37,334 nt of DNA from an uncultured Clostridia bacterium (lineage in GTDB: Bacteria > Bacillota > Clostridia > Christensenellales > Aristaeellaceae). This document shows positions 6,501 to 15,037 of this stretch, in pieces. The translations under genes were made by a program, and so were the position numbers. Every line of letters starts with the position of its first letter. Within the stretch, counting starts at the first letter, position 1. The notes under the pieces were generated by a model. That model was not told the origin of the DNA. It ran no database searches and saw nothing but the letters and a program-made list of their open reading frames with translations. The stretch covers positions 1 through 37,334 of the forward strand of contig CALGBY010000033.1 of NCBI GenBank assembly GCA_937886445.1, read 5' to 3'.

Positions 6501-9500
6501 AGCATGTGCGCGAAACGCCGGATAAGGATCTGGTGGTCTGCGAGGGCAGGCATTATACATACGGTACGGCCGGAGAGCTGACCGACAAAATCGCAAGATA
6601 TATACTGGATCTGGGGCTTCAGCCGAACGAGGCAGTGGGCGTATTGATCCCGAGAAATGAATGGATCGTGCTGGCGACCTATGGCATACTGAAGGCCGGA
6701 TGCGCGTATGAGCCGCTGGACGCCACCTATCCTTCGGAACGGCTGACCTTCATGGTGCATAATGCCGGAGCGAAGCTTCTGATCACAACGAGGGAGCTGG
6801 CCGCCTCCGTAAAGGATTATACCGGAGAAACGCTCTTTATCGAGGATATCGCCGCTCTTCCCGCGACGCCGGAGACCTTCAGAAAAAATCAGCCGGAGGA
6901 TACCTTCGTCCTTCTGTATACGAGCGGAACGACAGGCACCCCCAAGGGCGTTCAGCTGACGCAGAGAAACGCCGCGGCGCTTGTTCAGATCAACCGAAGG
7001 GTGATCCATATAGACAGCGATACCGTGGCCGCGTGCTACGCGTCCTACGGCTTTGACGCGTGCTTCGGCGATCTCGCGTCCATCCCCGCGTGCGGAGGCA
7101 CCCTCCATGTGATCCCCGAGGAGCTGAGGCTTGATCTTCTGTCGCTTGACAGGTACTGCATTGAAAACAGGATCGATCACATCGTCATGACGACGCAGGT
7201 GGGAAGGCAGTTTGCGCTGCTTACCCGGTCTCCCTATCTGAAGTGCATCGCGGTGGGCGGTGAGGCGCTCGTTCCCTTTGACGCGACCGGGCTTCCCTTT
7301 GATTTTTACAACCTTTACGGGCCCTCCGAGTGTACGCTTTATGTATCGGGCATCAAGGTGGCCGGTTTGACCGGCAGGATCCCCATCGGTTACCTCAACG
7401 GGAACGCGAAGGGATACATTGTTGATGAGAACATGAACCGGCTGCCTGTAGGCGCGCCCGGCGAGCTTCTGATCGCGGGATGCCAGGTGGGCAAGGGATA
7501 CCTGAACCTGCCCGAAAAGACGGAGGCGGTGTTCATTGACAACCCGTTCTCTCGGGACCCGGACTATAAAACGGCATACCGTACCGGAGACGTGGTACGG
7601 TTTTTGCCCGGCGGCATGCTCGACTTTATCGGCAGGCATGACGGGCAGGTAAAGATACGCGGCTTCCGCGTGGAGCTTCCGGAGATCGAAGAGGTGATCC
7701 GCCGCTTTGACGGCATCCGGGACGCGACTGTCGCCGCTTTTGATGACGCCGCGGGCGGAAAGTACCTGGCGGCTTATGTTGTGGCGGATGAAAAGGTGGA
7801 TACGGAAGCGCTGAACAGCTTCATCGCGGCCGAAAAGCCGCCGTACATGGTGCCCGCGGTCACCTTGCAGATCGATGCCATCCCCCTCAACCAAAACCAG
7901 AAGGTGAACCGCCGCGCGCTTCCGAAGCCGGAAAGAAAGGCCGAAAGCCTCCGCCTTCCCGAAAGCGATATGCAGCGGACGATCTACGATATCTGCGCGA
8001 AGGAACTGGGGCACAGCGGGTTCGGCATCGATACCGATCTCTACTTTGCCGGTCTGACCTCGATCGGCGTCATCCGGCTGAATGTGGAGCTTGAAAAGAC
8101 CTTCGATATCCCGTTCAAAACGGCGGATATCCGGGAGCACAGAACGGTTGAGAGCCTGGAAGCGTTTGTCCTTTCCTCCGGAAAGGCGGAGGAATATGAG
8201 ATCCTCGGGGATTATCCGCTTACGCAGACCCAGATGGGTATCTATATCGAATGCAGCGCCGATCCCGGAACGACGGCGTATAACATCCCGATGCTGATGA
8301 AGCTGAGCCCGTCGCTGGATACGGAAAGGCTTGAGACCGCCATCCGGAAAGCGCTGGACGCCCATTCGTATACAAAGGCGGTGCTGTTCGCGGATCAGGA
8401 CGGAAACATCCGGGCCCGGCGGGACGATTCCCGCGGGCCGGCCGTCACGCGGGTGCGCTGCGCGAAACTGCCTCAGCCGGAGGAGCTTGTAAAGCCGTTC
8501 AGCCTTCTGGGAGGAGACCTGTACAGGATCGCGATCTATGAAACGGATGACGGAAACTTCCTGTTTATGGATTTCCATCATATCGCTTCGGACGGCATGT
8601 CTGAAAACATCCTTATTTCCGATATCGAGAAGGCCTATGCCGGAAAAGCGGTCGTCAAAGAACGCTATACCGGGTTTGAGGCGGCCCTGGACGAGGAGGC
8701 AGCGCGTTCCTCTGAGCGGTATACCGCGGCCAAAGAATACTATGACAGCATTTTCACGGGCTGTGAAGCAGACTGCCTGCCCGCAAAAGCACCGGAGAAG
8801 GACGGAAAGGGAGCGGCTTCCTTGAAGCGTACCGCGCGTACCTCCGCCCGTCAGGTCACGGAATACCTGAAAAAGAACAAATTTACGCCTAACGCTTATT
8901 TCAACGCCGCGTTCGGCTATACGCTCAGCTTTTTCCGCAATTTTGAGGACGCGGTGTATACAACGGTCTATAACGGCAGAAGCGATTCCCGGCTGTATAA
9001 CGCGGTGACCATGCTTGTCAAAACGCTGCCCGTGCTTGTTCACACAGAGGGCAGCCGCAGCGTGGCCGATATGATACGGGAAACGCAGGAGCAGCTGATG
9101 GGCAGTATGGCAAACGACATTTATTCGTTTGCCGAGATCTCCGCGGCCTATGGGATCCGCGCCGATATCATTTTTGCCTATCAGGGAAGCGAGTTCCTGT
9201 TTGATACCTTCTGCGGCGAAAAAACGCAGCTTGTCAAGGCGGCGCCGGATACGGCAAAATCGCCCATCACCATCACCGTATACCTGAGGGACGGGCAATA
9301 CGAGATCAGCGCGGAATACCTGCGCGACCGGTACAGCAAGGCCTTCATAAGCAGCTTTATCGATGTTTTCGATCTCGTGCTGACGGGCTTTGCGGAGAAG
9401 GAAAAGGCGGAGGAGATCTCCGTGATCTCGGAGCAGTCCTCAAAGACGGTCGAAGCCATCAACCGGACAGCCCTTGCCTTTGACAATATTTCCGCGGGAA

Positions 9501-12439
9501 GGCTTTTTGAAAGGAGAGCAAAGGAAACACCGGAAAAGACGGCCGTCGTCGCAAGCGGTGAAAGGCTGACCTACAAGGAGCTGAACGGAAGGGCAAACAG
9601 GGTATGCGGCGCTCTTAAAAAGCTGGGCGTGAAAAAGGATTCGATCGTAGGCGTGCTGCTCGGCAGAACGGCGGATATTCCCGTGTGCGAGCTGGCGGTG
9701 CTCAAGGCCGGCGGAGCGTTCCTGCCGATGCTGCCCGAATACCCGGATGACAGGATCGATTTCTGCCTTCGGGATTCCGAAAGCCGCATCGTTCTTACCA
9801 CTGAAGAGATCAAAAACAGCCGGGACGCGCTTTTCACGGAGGATAAGCCGTATAAGGCGGTCACGGTGGAGGAGCTTCTTGCCCGGGAAGCTGCGGATGA
9901 CCCGGAGGAAACACCGGACCCGGACGCGCTGGCCTATTGCATCTATACCTCGGGTTCCACCGGCACGCCCAAGGGCGTGATGATCGAGCATCACAGCCTT
10001 TCCAACTTTGTTCAGACCTTTGCTGTGGCAAGAGAGATGTACGGAAGGGAGAACGGCGGAGAGGTCGGCGTGGCGTTCGGCTCCATTTCCTTTGATATCC
10101 ACATCATTGAAATTCTGCTGCCGCTTTGCAACGGAAAGACCGTTGTGATCGCCACGGAAAACGAGGTGCATGATCCCGCCGCGTTCACTCAGCTGCTCCT
10201 TGCCGAGCATGTGGATGTGATGGCGTGTACGCCGTCGTTCCTCATGAACATGCTGGGGATCGAATGCTTTGAGAAGGCGCTGAAGGGGATCCGGTCCGTT
10301 ATGGTGGGCGCGGAAGCGTTCCCCGCCGGGCTGTATGAAAAGCTCGTATCGGTATCCCCGGATATATATATCGTAAATGCCTACGGCCCCACGGAATGCA
10401 CGGTTTCCGCCAGCGCGAAGCATCTGACAGGGCCCGAGAACATCACCATCGGCGGGCCGGCGCCCAACTATCAGTTGTATATCATGGACCGGTTTTCCCG
10501 TATCCTTCCGCCGTACGCCGTGGGCGAGCTGATCATCGCCGGTGAAGGCGTGGGCAGAGGCTATGTACGGCTTCCCGAAAAGAACAAAGCCGTGTTCATT
10601 GATATCAACGGCACGCGCGCCTACCGCAGCGGAGACATTGCCCGGTTCAACGGGGACGGCGAGATCGAATTCGGCGGACGCATGGATAACCAGGTGAAGC
10701 TGCGCGGCTACAGGGTGGAGCTGGACGAGGTAGAAAAAGCGATAGAGGATTTTGAAGGCATCCGGCAGAGCAAGGTGGTCGTGCGCAGCAACGGCTCGGA
10801 GGATTATCTGGCGGGCTTCTTTACCGCATCCGGCGAGATCGATACCGACAGCCTGAACGCGTATCTGAGGAGCAGGCTCACCTATTATATGGTACCGGAT
10901 ATCCTGATGCAGCTGGAGGCAATGCCGCTTACGAAAAACGGCAAGATCGATAAAAAGGCGCTGCCGGAGGTAAAAAAGCAGAGAAAGAAGAAGGAGAAGA
11001 GGATCCCGAAAAAATCGCTGGAGCAGGAGCTTTGCGAGCTGTTCGCGTCCGTACTGTCGCTGGATGAGTATTACGCGGATGACAGCTTCTTTGAAATGGG
11101 CGGCACCTCGCTTTCGGCTTCAAAGGTCACGATGCAGCTGATGGCGAAGGGGATGAATGTGCAGTATCAGGATATTTTCGATAATCCCAGCCCGGAAATG
11201 CTCGCGAACTATATCGAAGGGATGAAGGCGCCGGCTGCGGAGGCGGTAAAGACGGAACGCGATACGGATATCGTATCGGATTATCCGGAGCTGCTAAAGT
11301 ACAATACGCTTGAGTACGCGAAGGATGTGAAGCGCGAGCCGCTCGGCGATGTGCTTCTTACGGGCGCGGCGGGCTTTTTGGGCATCCATGTGCTCAGAGA
11401 GCTGCTTGAACGCAACGAGGGAAGGATCATATGCCTCCTGAGATCCGGGGTGTTCTCATCGCCCGAGAAGCGGCTGAAGAGCATGCTGATGTATTACTTC
11501 GATCAGACCTTTGAGGAACTGATCAAAGAGCGCGTTACCGTGCTTGAAGCGGATATCACGGATGACTGCACCGGGATACTGGCGGATCACCACATCGATA
11601 CCATCATCAACTGCGCGGCCTGCGTAAAGCATTACGCGGCGGATGATATCCTTGAGCGCATCAATGTGGGCGGCGTGGAAAACATGATCAAAACGGCGCA
11701 GGCGAAGAACGCGCGCCTCGTGCAGGTATCCACGGTATCCATCCCGGGCGTACACACGGAGGAGACCTGGAGAAAGGGTATCAAAGCGGCAGAAAACAAG
11801 CTGTTTGTGATAGACGCGCTGGGCAACAAATACGGGCTTTCAAAGTATCATGCCGAGCTGAAGGTGCTGGAGGCAGTCAAAAACGGAATGCGCGGCAAGA
11901 TCATCCGCGTGGGCAATCTGATGGGACGGCAGAAGGACGGAGAGTTCCAGATCAATTTTGAGACCAACGCCTTCCTGAACGCCGTGAGAGGGTTTGCCGT
12001 TATCGGCAAGAGCCCGATCAGCCACGCGACCGATCCGATGAGCTTCTCGCCTGTGGATATGACGGCAAAGGCGGTGGTGCTGCTGGCGGGTACCAATGAC
12101 AAGTTTACCGCGTTCAATGCCGACAGCCGGTTCCTGATCGATGAGTGGCAGCTGATCGAGGCGGCCAACAAATGCGGCGTAAAGATCACGCCCGTGCCGG
12201 ATGAGGAATACTATGCCGATTATCACCGCATGCTGGGAGACCCGAAGGTGAACGAGCGGCTGCGCGGCCTGATGACCAACGACCGTCCCGATATCCACGG
12301 GGTGGAATCGGAGAACAAATTTACCGCCAACATCCTGTACCGCCTCGGCTTTTCCTGGCCGCTTCCGGACAGCGCCTACCTTGAGCGCGCGCTGGAAAAG
12401 CTGCTGCTGCTGGATTACTTTGAGATGGATGACGAGTAA
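3515..12439 (+). CDS. Trimodular nonribosomal peptide synthetase, A-T-C-A-T-C-A-T-R
   Basis: A 2974-residue enzyme. The ATG at 3515 follows AGGAGGG; the track's earlier in-frame start has no such site. Domain markers in order: A1 (TSGSTGNPKG near 132, NPNGK 453-457), T1 (LGGDS, Ser512), C1 (HHIVFDG from 683), A2 (TSGTTGTPKG from 1136), T2 (GLTS, Ser1516), C2 (HHIASDG from 1688), A3 (TSGSTGTPKG from 2145), T3 (GGTS, Ser2532), and a thioester reductase (GAAGFLG 2617-2623, Tyr2773/Lys2777). There is no thioesterase or epimerase. The product should be a three-unit chain released as an aldehyde or alcohol, or cyclised through the aldehyde. A1 has Phe-Ile-Val (Ile182) where amino-acid-activating domains have Phe-Asp, so the starter may not be an alpha-amino acid. 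R-terminated NRPSs of gut Clostridia are known to make peptide aldehydes and pyrazinones. No phosphopantetheinyl transferase is in view. Confidence 0.95.
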   Translation: MKHFLDIVLDVVAENRNEPAVSDEFGTFTYGELYDYAICVAANLKARGVRHQGRVIVEITRRKEYAACMLGCWLAGMVAIPLSDDYPEKRLAYIKKDSAYDISIDEDFVSGMDPELKTEPAPFRYEDEGVVIYTSGSTGNPKGVIHDFYSISAVADRNILHEKKDDTAKNRIAGLIAPFTFIVGVSHFISAVACAKHLVIVPDEIRRDPFRLAKYYDDNDIEASYVPPRLVHFMLEHNRSLKMISVGSERITNLYFNDKPVVFNGYGATELFGGLLSFKIDREYENTPIGKPVGIEKAYVLDDNNNEVETGELCIAGYIAKGYLNREKETKKAFIRNPFKSIDGFDRMFRTGDIVQKLPDGNLVFIERKDWMIKINGQRVEPLEVENTIRRIPGIKEITIRDFTAKNGVTYLAAYYVCEDMLTEEQIREYCRANLTSYMVPSFYIRMDKLPLNPNGKLDRIHLPEPDISAFKKEYAAPESKMEEAICNAMEAVLKCGQIGRNDDFFLLGGDSVKAIETINILSDIPLDTETFFEGRTPERIAALVVSGGKNELQFERTEKDAYPLTASQLGVYFAVSETPDTLMYNNPVRICLDENIDAGKLLAAAEKAVNNHKAYRCSIEERNGMPCMVPNDAVFRAERRRTDDMERSLREFVRPFDLKNGETIRACLFESDTEKVFALDAHHIVFDGTTLSVLLREIERCYDGRDIYEEKTSAFDLSLYEESLRATPGYAEAEAFFTELYDGRELSNDFPCDYEDNGAGRLNVLETGLALDREKLLAFLKRNGLTENSLFLAAYSYVLAKYNGTGSSVVYAGESGRHTSMTFNTAGMLVKTLALPAELKGEGNIADFIRRLQETFRRSVKNDIYPFSELAGKYGLTNDFSFVYQGDSFTDIGLEGKRYPVTGLSNPDAINRMTLMVFSTGDSYRLSFRYRSDLYSEGVIRAFAEAYACAVREFIEKELLREVELVSESHGKLLDSFCGEAFELEEKTVAEAFTEHVRETPDKDLVVCEGRHYTYGTAGELTDKIARYILDLGLQPNEAVGVLIPRNEWIVLATYGILKAGCAYEPLDATYPSERLTFMVHNAGAKLLITTRELAASVKDYTGETLFIEDIAALPATPETFRKNQPEDTFVLLYTSGTTGTPKGVQLTQRNAAALVQINRRVIHIDSDTVAACYASYGFDACFGDLASIPACGGTLHVIPEELRLDLLSLDRYCIENRIDHIVMTTQVGRQFALLTRSPYLKCIAVGGEALVPFDATGLPFDFYNLYGPSECTLYVSGIKVAGLTGRIPIGYLNGNAKGYIVDENMNRLPVGAPGELLIAGCQVGKGYLNLPEKTEAVFIDNPFSRDPDYKTAYRTGDVVRFLPGGMLDFIGRHDGQVKIRGFRVELPEIEEVIRRFDGIRDATVAAFDDAAGGKYLAAYVVADEKVDTEALNSFIAAEKPPYMVPAVTLQIDAIPLNQNQKVNRRALPKPERKAESLRLPESDMQRTIYDICAKELGHSGFGIDTDLYFAGLTSIGVIRLNVELEKTFDIPFKTADIREHRTVESLEAFVLSSGKAEEYEILGDYPLTQTQMGIYIECSADPGTTAYNIPMLMKLSPSLDTERLETAIRKALDAHSYTKAVLFADQDGNIRARRDDSRGPAVTRVRCAKLPQPEELVKPFSLLGGDLYRIAIYETDDGNFLFMDFHHIASDGMSENILISDIEKAYAGKAVVKERYTGFEAALDEEAARSSERYTAAKEYYDSIFTGCEADCLPAKAPEKDGKGAASLKRTARTSARQVTEYLKKNKFTPNAYFNAAFGYTLSFFRNFEDAVYTTVYNGRSDSRLYNAVTMLVKTLPVLVHTEGSRSVADMIRETQEQLMGSMANDIYSFAEISAAYGIRADIIFAYQGSEFLFDTFCGEKTQLVKAAPDTAKSPITITVYLRDGQYEISAEYLRDRYSKAFISSFIDVFDLVLTGFAEKEKAEEISVISEQSSKTVEAINRTALAFDNISAGRLFERRAKETPEKTAVVASGERLTYKELNGRANRVCGALKKLGVKKDSIVGVLLGRTADIPVCELAVLKAGGAFLPMLPEYPDDRIDFCLRDSESRIVLTTEEIKNSRDALFTEDKPYKAVTVEELLAREAADDPEETPDPDALAYCIYTSGSTGTPKGVMIEHHSLSNFVQTFAVAREMYGRENGGEVGVAFGSISFDIHIIEILLPLCNGKTVVIATENEVHDPAAFTQLLLAEHVDVMACTPSFLMNMLGIECFEKALKGIRSVMVGAEAFPAGLYEKLVSVSPDIYIVNAYGPTECTVSASAKHLTGPENITIGGPAPNYQLYIMDRFSRILPPYAVGELIIAGEGVGRGYVRLPEKNKAVFIDINGTRAYRSGDIARFNGDGEIEFGGRMDNQVKLRGYRVELDEVEKAIEDFEGIRQSKVVVRSNGSEDYLAGFFTASGEIDTDSLNAYLRSRLTYYMVPDILMQLEAMPLTKNGKIDKKALPEVKKQRKKKEKRIPKKSLEQELCELFASVLSLDEYYADDSFFEMGGTSLSASKVTMQLMAKGMNVQYQDIFDNPSPEMLANYIEGMKAPAAEAVKTERDTDIVSDYPELLKYNTLEYAKDVKREPLGDVLLTGAAGFLGIHVLRELLERNEGRIICLLRSGVFSSPEKRLKSMLMYYFDQTFEELIKERVTVLEADITDDCTGILADHHIDTIINCAACVKHYAADDILERINVGGVENMIKTAQAKNARLVQVSTVSIPGVHTEETWRKGIKAAENKLFVIDALGNKYGLSKYHAELKVLEAVKNGMRGKIIRVGNLMGRQKDGEFQINFETNAFLNAVRGFAVIGKSPISHATDPMSFSPVDMTAKAVVLLAGTNDKFTAFNADSRFLIDEWQLIEAANKCGVKITPVPDEEYYADYHRMLGDPKVNERLRGLMTNDRPDIHGVESENKFTANILYRLGFSWPLPDSAYLERALEKLLLLDYFEMDDE

Positions 12440-12450
12440 GCCGGTCAAGG

Positions 12451-12519
12451 CCGGGGTATCGGGGCTTGAAAACGGTGTACAGCCCGTTTTCAAGCCTGTA
12501 CATCAGTGCTTTACCCCGG
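12451..12519 (+). promoter_or_regulatory. Nested stem-loop between NRPS and phosphatase genes
   Basis: An inner perfect 13-bp stem (12463-12475 with 12484-12496, 8-base loop) is enclosed by an outer 8-bp stem, CCGGGGTA at 12451-12458 with TACCCCGG at 12512-12519. The outer stem ends three bases before the AAGGAG of the next gene (12522-12527). There is no T run, so it is not a simple terminator. It could protect or process the mRNA, lower expression of the downstream genes relative to the NRPS, or control ribosome access. Confidence 0.55.
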
Positions 12520-12535
12520 GGAAGGAGATGAACGC

Positions 12536-14503
12536 ATGAAAAACGGAAAAGGGACGGACTCGATCTCCCGAAAGGTGACGGTGCGGGTGCTGGCGGCGCT
12601 GCTTGCCGCCCAGCTCGTTCTGTTTGCCATTTCCTTCCTGCTGGTGCAGCACATCATTTCGGATGACGCGAAAAAAGACAACGAAGCGATGGTCGCCATC
12701 TTTGCCGATATGGTCCTTTCCGCGGCGCAGGAAAAGAATGTGCCGGTGGATGAAAACCTGGCCGAAAGCATTCTTCCGCTGGGAAACGGCATATGCAGGC
12801 TGAACAATATGGACTTTGCCTATCTGTTCGTGCCGCAAAAGGAGCCCGGAAAGATCCGGTATATCTGCGTTTCACAAAACAGCAGGGTAGACGAGATCAA
12901 TCCGGATGACAGATACATCGGCAAGGTGACAGAATACACGCTCACCGGGGATGAGGTGGCGGTATGGAACGGGGAAAAGGAGATCTCGCACAGCGTGACC
13001 GTGAGCCGGATGGGGCATGAGATCAGCACGATGATCAGGATCACGGACCCGTACGGAAACCTGATCATGGCAGGCGTGGATCAGTCGTATGAGGAGATGT
13101 ACAGAAGGATCATACGGGGTTTTTCCATCCTTGCCGCCACATCCATCATTGTGAACTGCCTGATCTTCCTTTTTGTCTATATCGTTCTGAAAAAGCGCGT
13201 ATCCGTTCCCGCCGGAAGGCTGTGCGATGCCATGAACGGGTTTCTTACGGGCGGCAGCTGTTCGGGATCCAGGCTGCAGGCGGAGGGCAATGATGAGCTG
13301 GCCCGGATCGCCGCGGCGTTCAACAGCATGACGGACGATATACAGAATTATCTTGCCAACATCAGCAGCCTCACGAAGGAGCAGGAGCAGCAGAACGCGC
13401 AGCTGAACATTTCTTCCCGGATCCAGAGAGGATTTTTGAAGGACGGCTGCTTTGAATGCGATAACTGCATCATACACGCGGATATGATCCCCGCGAAATA
13501 TGTGGCGGGAGATCTGTATGATTATGTGATGCTTGATGACGACCATATGCTTACCGTGATCGCGGATGTTTCCGGCAAAGGCGTGGCCGCGTCGATCTTT
13601 ATGGCGGTCACGCTGATGCTGATACGCGAGATCGCGAAAATGAGCAGGTCTCCCGCGGAAATACTGAAAAGGGTAAATGATACGCTGTCGGAGAACAATC
13701 CTTCTCAGCTTTTCCTGACGGCGGTCATCGGCATTTACGATTTCAGGGAGCGTAGGTATACCTACAGCAACGCGGGGCATAACCTGCCCTATATCCTGAG
13801 AGACCGTGTTATTCCCCTTTCGGGCGCGCGCAATCTGCTGCTGGGCGTTTTTCCGGGGGAGGAGTACACCGAGGAATCTGTCGCTCTGGAACCGGGAGAT
13901 GTGCTTTTCCTTTATACCGACGGGGTGAATGAAGCGGTAAATGAAGAAAAACAGTTTTTCGGTACGGAAAGACTGGAGAAGACTTTGGAGGAATGGATGA
14001 GCTCGAAGACTGAAAACCCGATCAGCTATGTGGAGCGGAAGGTGGCGGAGTTTACAGGGAAAGCGGAAAGGCATGATGATACCACCATGCTCTGTCTGCA
14101 GCCCTGCGAAACGGAGGAGCTTGTGCTCGGGCCGGATCTCCGGGAATTTGCGAAGCTGAAGCAGAAGATATTGTCTCTGCCGGTATCGCGAAAGGAGCAG
14201 CTGAGCCTTTGCCTCGCGGTGGAGGAGATATTCACCAATATCTGCTCATACGCCTATGCAGGCGACAGCGCGAAGGGGGATATACGCGTATCGTTCCGGG
14301 TGGGCGGAAAGATCACGATACGGTTTTCGGATAACGGAATACCGTTTGACCCCACAAAGAACATGATCAACGCGGAAGAATACGATATTGAAAATCAGAT
14401 CGGAGGTTTCGGAAGACTTATTGCATTTGAATGCGTTGATGATGTACAATATGAAAGAAAGAACGGCAGCAATATTCTGACACTCACCAAGTATTCGGTA
14501 TAA
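12536..14503 (+). CDS. Membrane SpoIIE-type phosphatase with C-terminal anti-sigma-like kinase domain
   Basis: A 655-residue signalling protein. The ATG at 12536 follows AAGGAG. Layout: TM1 about 14-38, an extracytoplasmic sensor segment about 40-195, TM2 about 196-218, HAMP to about 275, a PP2C/SpoIIE phosphatase (GDLYD near 325, ADVSGKG near 343, LYTDGVNEA near 460), and a GHKL ATPase of the RsbW/SpoIIAB type (EEIFTNI near 562, SDNGIPFDP further on). In partner-switching systems the phosphatase removes phosphate from a STAS protein and the kinase adds it; here both activities lie on one membrane protein, with the STAS partner encoded 13 bases downstream. It follows the NRPS on the same strand after a structured spacer, so it may sense an outside signal, perhaps the product, and control this locus. 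That link is inference. Confidence 0.92.
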   Translation: MKNGKGTDSISRKVTVRVLAALLAAQLVLFAISFLLVQHIISDDAKKDNEAMVAIFADMVLSAAQEKNVPVDENLAESILPLGNGICRLNNMDFAYLFVPQKEPGKIRYICVSQNSRVDEINPDDRYIGKVTEYTLTGDEVAVWNGEKEISHSVTVSRMGHEISTMIRITDPYGNLIMAGVDQSYEEMYRRIIRGFSILAATSIIVNCLIFLFVYIVLKKRVSVPAGRLCDAMNGFLTGGSCSGSRLQAEGNDELARIAAAFNSMTDDIQNYLANISSLTKEQEQQNAQLNISSRIQRGFLKDGCFECDNCIIHADMIPAKYVAGDLYDYVMLDDDHMLTVIADVSGKGVAASIFMAVTLMLIREIAKMSRSPAEILKRVNDTLSENNPSQLFLTAVIGIYDFRERRYTYSNAGHNLPYILRDRVIPLSGARNLLLGVFPGEEYTEESVALEPGDVLFLYTDGVNEAVNEEKQFFGTERLEKTLEEWMSSKTENPISYVERKVAEFTGKAERHDDTTMLCLQPCETEELVLGPDLREFAKLKQKILSLPVSRKEQLSLCLAVEEIFTNICSYAYAGDSAKGDIRVSFRVGGKITIRFSDNGIPFDPTKNMINAEEYDIENQIGGFGRLIAFECVDDVQYERKNGSNILTLTKYSV

Positions 14504-14516
14504 CGGAGGAAAGCGT

Positions 14517-14825
14517 ATGAACATCACAAAAGAAACCAACGGCAACAAGGTCACCCTTCTGCTGGACGGCTGGCTCGATATGGAGGCTGCCCCCCTGCTG
14601 GGAGAAGAAATTGAAAAGATCGAAGGTGCGGAAGAGATCGTAATCGATTTTGACAAGGTAGAGTATATGTCTTCCGCCGGCCTCAGGCAGATCATCGCCG
14701 CCCACAAAATGGCAAAGGAGCAGGGCGCGGCTTTTTCGCTGACCGGCGTCCATCCCGAGATCATGAGCATTTTTATGCTTACCAATCTGGATAAAAAGCT
14801 TACGATCACAGCCGCCGAAGCATAA
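14517..14825 (+). CDS. STAS-domain anti-sigma factor antagonist (SpoIIAA/RsbV type)
   Basis: A 102-residue single STAS domain with GGAGG 8 bases before the ATG. The motif YMSSAGLRQI carries the serine that is phosphorylated in the SpoIIAA/RsbV family; the preceding IDFDKVEYM strand and the final LDKKLTI also fit. The likely cycle is phosphorylation by the kinase domain of the preceding protein and dephosphorylation by its SpoIIE domain. The unphosphorylated form would bind the kinase domain or another anti-sigma factor elsewhere. No sigma factor gene lies nearby, so the output is unknown. A strong bidirectional terminator follows. Confidence 0.92.
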   Translation: MNITKETNGNKVTLLLDGWLDMEAAPLLGEEIEKIEGAEEIVIDFDKVEYMSSAGLRQIIAAHKMAKEQGAAFSLTGVHPEIMSIFMLTNLDKKLTITAAEA

Positions 14826-14831
14826 AACAAC

Positions 14832-14854
14832 GCCGGCCGTTTCAGTGTGCCGGC
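14832..14854 (+). other. GCCGGC hairpin after the STAS gene
   Basis: GCCGGC at 14832-14837 and again at 14849-14854 (self-complementary arms) form a 6-bp stem with an 11-base loop, six bases after the STAS stop codon. No T run follows. It may be a 3'-end stabiliser upstream of the true terminator at 14952-14996. Confidence 0.35.
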
Positions 14855-14951
14855 TGTATGCGCGCGCCGCCGGATGCCGCCCCTGATACGGCGGTGTTTT
14901 GCGGCGGCGTTTTCCGGGAAGGCGGAAATGATAACAGCATAACGGCCCGCA

Positions 14952-14996
14952 AAAAAGGAGCGGCTGCAGATCCTGTTTCTGCAGCTGCTCCTTTTT
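14952..14996. terminator. Bidirectional terminator between the NRPS/STAS unit and the radical SAM gene
   Basis: The 18-base arms 14952-14969 and 14979-14996 pair completely (one G:T wobble) around a 9-base loop. A5-6 flanks the left side and T5 the right, so transcripts from either strand get a U tail. It serves the converging STAS gene (plus) and radical SAM gene (minus). Confidence 0.9.
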
Positions 14997-15037
14997 GACA
15001 CAGCCTGTTTGCAAAGCCGTCTGATCCGGCGGCCGGG

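Noticed and set aside
5078..9298. 1406-residue open frame on the minus strand
   Set aside because: It lies antisense to the NRPS. Its length comes from GC-rich codon bias, the translation has no domain motifs and is rich in Arg/His/Gly, and there is no ribosome binding site.
3515..12439. Reading exact amino acid substrates from the adenylation pockets
   Set aside because: Hand-aligned pocket residues did not match any code I trust; only the missing Asp in A1 is firm.
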